Position numbers and translations under genes: made by a program
The notes under the pieces: model-generated
What the model was told of the DNA's origin: nothing
What the model saw: only the letters and a program-made list of their open reading frames with translations
Databases searched by the model: none
Source: Micromonospora vinacea
GTDB taxonomy: Bacteria > Actinomycetota > Actinomycetes > Mycobacteriales > Micromonosporaceae
Assembly: GCF_015751785.1 (NCBI RefSeq)
Contig: NZ_JADOTY010000001.1
Location: 7,192,001 to 7,256,000, forward strand
DNA: 64,000 bases
Direction: 5' to 3'
Shown: positions 61,826 through 64,000 of the stretch, in pieces
Layout: each line of letters begins with the position of its first letter
Position numbering within the stretch: the stretch's first letter is position 1

Positions 61826-62539
61826 TCAGGCCACGCCGAGGTACGCCTCCTTGACCGACGGATCGTGCAGCAGGTCCTGACCGGACCCCTCCTTCACGAT
61901 CTGACCGGTCTCCAGCACGTAGCCGCGGTGTGCCCGCGACAGCGCCTGCTGGGCGTTCTGCTCCACCAGCAGGATCGTCGTGCCCTGCTGGTTGATCTCG
62001 GTGATGATGTCGAAGATCTGCCGGATCACCAGCGGGGCCAGGCCCATCGACGGCTCGTCGAGCAGCAGCAGCTTCGGTCGGCTCATCAGCGCCCGACCGA
62101 CCGCGAGCATCTGCTGCTCGCCGCCGGAGAGGGTGCCACCGGCCTGCTTGCGCCGCTCGGCCAGCCGCGGGAAGAGGGTCAGCACCCGCTCCAGGTCGGA
62201 GGCGATGCCGGCGGAATCCCGCCGGGTGTACGCCCCCATGTCCAGGTTCTCCATGACCGTCATACCCGGGAAGATCTGCCGTCCCTCGGGCGACTGACAC
62301 AGCCCCCGGACCACCCGCAGGTCGGCCCGGAGCTTGCTGATGTCCTCGCCGTTGAACGTGATCTTGCCTTCGGCCAGTGACCGGGTCCCGGAGATGGCCC
62401 GCATGGTGGTGGTCTTACCGGCGCCGTTCGCGCCGATCAGGGCCACCACCTCACCCTCGTTGACGGTGAGGCTGATCCCGTGCAGCGCCTCGATCCGGCC
62501 GTACGCGACGGCGACGTTCTCCAGCTCAAGCAGCGTCAT
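61826..62539 (-). CDS. livF: Branched-chain amino acid ABC transporter ATPase LivF
   Basis: One of the two ATPases of a high-affinity branched-chain amino acid importer. 237 residues: Walker A GANGAGKTT near 34-42, the LivF-type LCQSPEGRQIFPGMTVMENL near 84-103, ABC signature LSGGEQQML near 136-144, Walker B LLLLDEPS near 156-163 and the H-loop glutamine variant near 190. The 14-base overlap with livG implies coupled translation. Last gene of the operon. Confidence 0.93.
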   Translation of the reverse strand: MTLLELENVAVAYGRIEALHGISLTVNEGEVVALIGANGAGKTTTMRAISGTRSLAEGKITFNGEDISKLRADLRVVRGLCQSPEGRQIFPGMTVMENLDMGAYTRRDSAGIASDLERVLTLFPRLAERRKQAGGTLSGGEQQMLAVGRALMSRPKLLLLDEPSMGLAPLVIRQIFDIITEINQQGTTILLVEQNAQQALSRAHRGYVLETGQIVKEGSGQDLLHDPSVKEAYLGVA

Positions 62540-63467
62540 CGGCGGGCTCCCCCAGGTACGCGGCGATCACCTTCGGATCGCGGCTGACCTCCGCGGGCGC
62601 ACCCTCGGCGATCTTGCGGCCGAACTCCAGCACCACGATCCGGTCGGTGACTCCCATGACCAGGCGCATGTCGTGCTCGATGAGCAGGACGGTCAGGCCC
62701 ATGTCACGGATCTTGCGGATCAGGGTGAGGAGCTCCTCCTTCTCCGCCGGGTTGAAGCCGGCGGCCGGCTCGTCCAGGCAGATCAGCTTCGGCTCGGTGG
62801 CCAACGCGCGGGCGATCTCCAACCGACGCTGGTAGCCGTACGGCAGGTTGCGCGCCTCGTCGTTGGCCCGGTCGGCGATCCCGACGAAGCGGAGCAGCTC
62901 GAGCGCCTTGCTCTCGGCCGCCCGCTCCTCCAGGATGTGCCGGGACAGGCCGAAGATCTTGGCGGCCGACAGGCGCACCTGCTGCCAGGTCCGGACGATC
63001 CCGGACGCGGCGGTGACCTGCGGCAGCTCCTCCGGCTTGGGCCGCACCCGGTAGAGCCGGAACAGCGCACCGGGCACGCTCGTCTTGTGCCGGGAGTCCG
63101 TCCCGACCATGACGTTCTCGAGCGCCGTCATCTCCGGGAAGAGCCGGATGTTCTGGAACGTCCGGGAGATGCCCAGCTGGCTGATCTGGTGCGGCTTGCG
63201 ACCGGTCACCTTCTGGCCGCGGAACCGGACCGCGCCGGAGGTCGGCTTGTAGACCCCGGTCATCACGTTGAAGCTGGTGGTCTTGCCGGCACCGTTCGGC
63301 CCGATGAGGCCGAGGATCTCGCCCTCGTAGATCTGGAAATTGATCTTGTCGAGGGCGACCACACCGCCGAAGCGGAGCGTGACGTCGTCGACTTCGAGCA
63401 GTACCGTCCGGGGACCCGCCTGCGTCGGGATCTTCGGCGTGGTGGTGCTGGTGGACTGGTCAGACAT
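62526..63467 (-). CDS. livG: Branched-chain amino acid ABC transporter ATPase LivG
   Basis: The second ATPase of the importer. 313 residues, including an N-terminal Ser/Thr-rich extension. Walker A GPNGAGKTT is near 56-64, the LivG-specific SQLGISRTFQNIRLFPEMTALENV lies near 95-118, a long insert of about 30 residues follows, the ABC signature appears as NLPYGYQRRLEIARAL near 205-220 and Walker B as LICLDEPA near 227-234. It overlaps livM by eight bases upstream and livF by 14 downstream. Confidence 0.93.
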   Translation of the reverse strand: MSDQSTSTTTPKIPTQAGPRTVLLEVDDVTLRFGGVVALDKINFQIYEGEILGLIGPNGAGKTTSFNVMTGVYKPTSGAVRFRGQKVTGRKPHQISQLGISRTFQNIRLFPEMTALENVMVGTDSRHKTSVPGALFRLYRVRPKPEELPQVTAASGIVRTWQQVRLSAAKIFGLSRHILEERAAESKALELLRFVGIADRANDEARNLPYGYQRRLEIARALATEPKLICLDEPAAGFNPAEKEELLTLIRKIRDMGLTVLLIEHDMRLVMGVTDRIVVLEFGRKIAEGAPAEVSRDPKVIAAYLGEPADDAA

Positions 63468-64000
63468 GAGCGGGCGCCTCCTCTGCCTCTGCCGCGCGGT
63501 CCTTCAACTCGCGGGCACGCCGCCGGCTCGGGACCAGGCCCTGCGGACGCAGGATCATCACCAGCACCATGGCCAGACCGAAGACCAACCACCGGTAGTC
63601 GGCGAAGTCGCGGAACCGCTCCGGCAGGTACGCCAGCAGCACCGCGCCGAGCGAGACTCCGATCATGTTGCCGGAGCCACCGACCACCACCATGGCCACG
63701 AACAGGATGGACAGGTTCGCGTTGAACTGGGTCGGGTCGATGAACGCGTTCCGGCTGCCGAAGAGGAAGCCCGACAGGCCACCGAGCGCCGCACCGATGG
63801 CGAACGCCCAGAGCTTGAACTTGAACGGGTACACGCCCATCACCGCTGCGGCGTCCTCGTCCTCCCGCACTGCCAACCACGCCCGGCCGACCCGGCTGTG
63901 CTCCAGCCGACGGACCAGGAACACCATGATCAGTACGAACGTGATCGCCAGCCAGTACCAGGGCTTCGCGTCGATCAGACCGAAGACCTTGTTGTCCGGC
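63460..64000 (-). CDS. livM: Branched-chain amino acid ABC transporter permease LivM, C-terminal part
   Basis: Integral membrane permease; the frame is open to the window end, so the N-terminal part is missing. The visible 179 residues contain the family's EAA-like loop SRVGRAWLAVREDEDAAAVMG, then membrane helices such as LWAFAIGAALGGLSGFLFG and the terminal LVFGLAMVLVMILRPQGL. It is followed by livG with overlap; livH and the substrate-binding livK probably lie beyond the edge. Confidence 0.92.
   Translation of the reverse strand, partial: PDNKVFGLIDAKPWYWLAITFVLIMVFLVRRLEHSRVGRAWLAVREDEDAAAVMGVYPFKFKLWAFAIGAALGGLSGFLFGSRNAFIDPTQFNANLSILFVAMVVVGGSGNMIGVSLGAVLLAYLPERFRDFADYRWLVFGLAMVLVMILRPQGLVPSRRRARELKDRAAEAEEAPAHV

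Overview
The window is chromosomal DNA of a very GC-rich actinomycete, most likely Micromonospora or a close relative in the Micromonosporaceae. The lineage markers are WhiA, RbpA, OpcA, a mycothiol-dependent isomerase family protein, the actinobacterial order of glycolytic and pentose-phosphate genes, GTG/TTG starts and TANNNT -10 boxes. I found no tRNA, rRNA, CRISPR array, integrase or complete insertion sequence.

Layout. 1-8.2 kb is central carbon metabolism: pgi (truncated by the window edge), zwf-opcA and pgl on the plus strand, then rbpA, secG and gap-pgk-tpiA on the minus strand. 8.4-11.5 kb is whiA-yvcK-rapZ. Its usual partner uvrC (15.6-17.7 kb) is separated from rapZ by about 4 kb holding a small alpha/beta protein, recQ, a secreted C39-type peptidase and a repeat-filled 0.9-kb gap. 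17.8-24.3 kb carries a Rieske lipoprotein, uvrA, rsgA (with a probable 16-residue leader peptide), a mycothiol-dependent isomerase family protein and an MBL hydrolase. 24.5-36.2 kb is accessory: two DedA proteins (one fused to a PAP2 domain that has lost its catalytic residues), a methyltransferase, a cold-shock protein, MFS/ArsR, MarR/CocE and MMPL modules, a phage-lysin-like zinc peptidase and a lytic transglycosylase. 36.3-46.5 kb has typA, a serine hydrolase, lysoplasmalogenase, a tyrosine phosphatase, a murein-peptide recycling pair (dipeptide epimerase plus NlpC/P60), a MITE, TerC under a probable yybP-ykoY Mn2+ riboswitch, and pnuC-nadR. 46.6-61.7 kb has three regulators or small enzymes, uvrB, a membrane protein with a duplicated ectodomain, coaE-GrpB, rpsA, a methyltransferase, an Uma2 remnant, the DUF2945/DUF3140 pair and polA. 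The right end is livM-livG-livF.

How the genes work together. zwf, opcA and pgl form the oxidative pentose-phosphate entry; gap, pgk and tpiA form lower glycolysis. uvrA, uvrB, uvrC, polA and recQ give this 50-kb stretch a strong DNA-repair content. The epimerase and NlpC/P60 enzyme should act in sequence on muropeptides; PnuC and NadR should import and adenylylate NAD precursors.

The least explained signal is not a protein. Intergenic gaps hold several dispersed palindromic elements, each present twice. The most striking (24431-24508 and 58907-58980) has a 26-nt loop identical in both copies, long stems whose sequences differ between copies but stay paired, and a shared 11-nt 3' flank; both lie between convergent genes. 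Three other families (A, B, C) sit around uvrC and between coaE and rpsA, and a 161-bp MITE flanked by CTAG abuts the NlpC/P60 stop codon.
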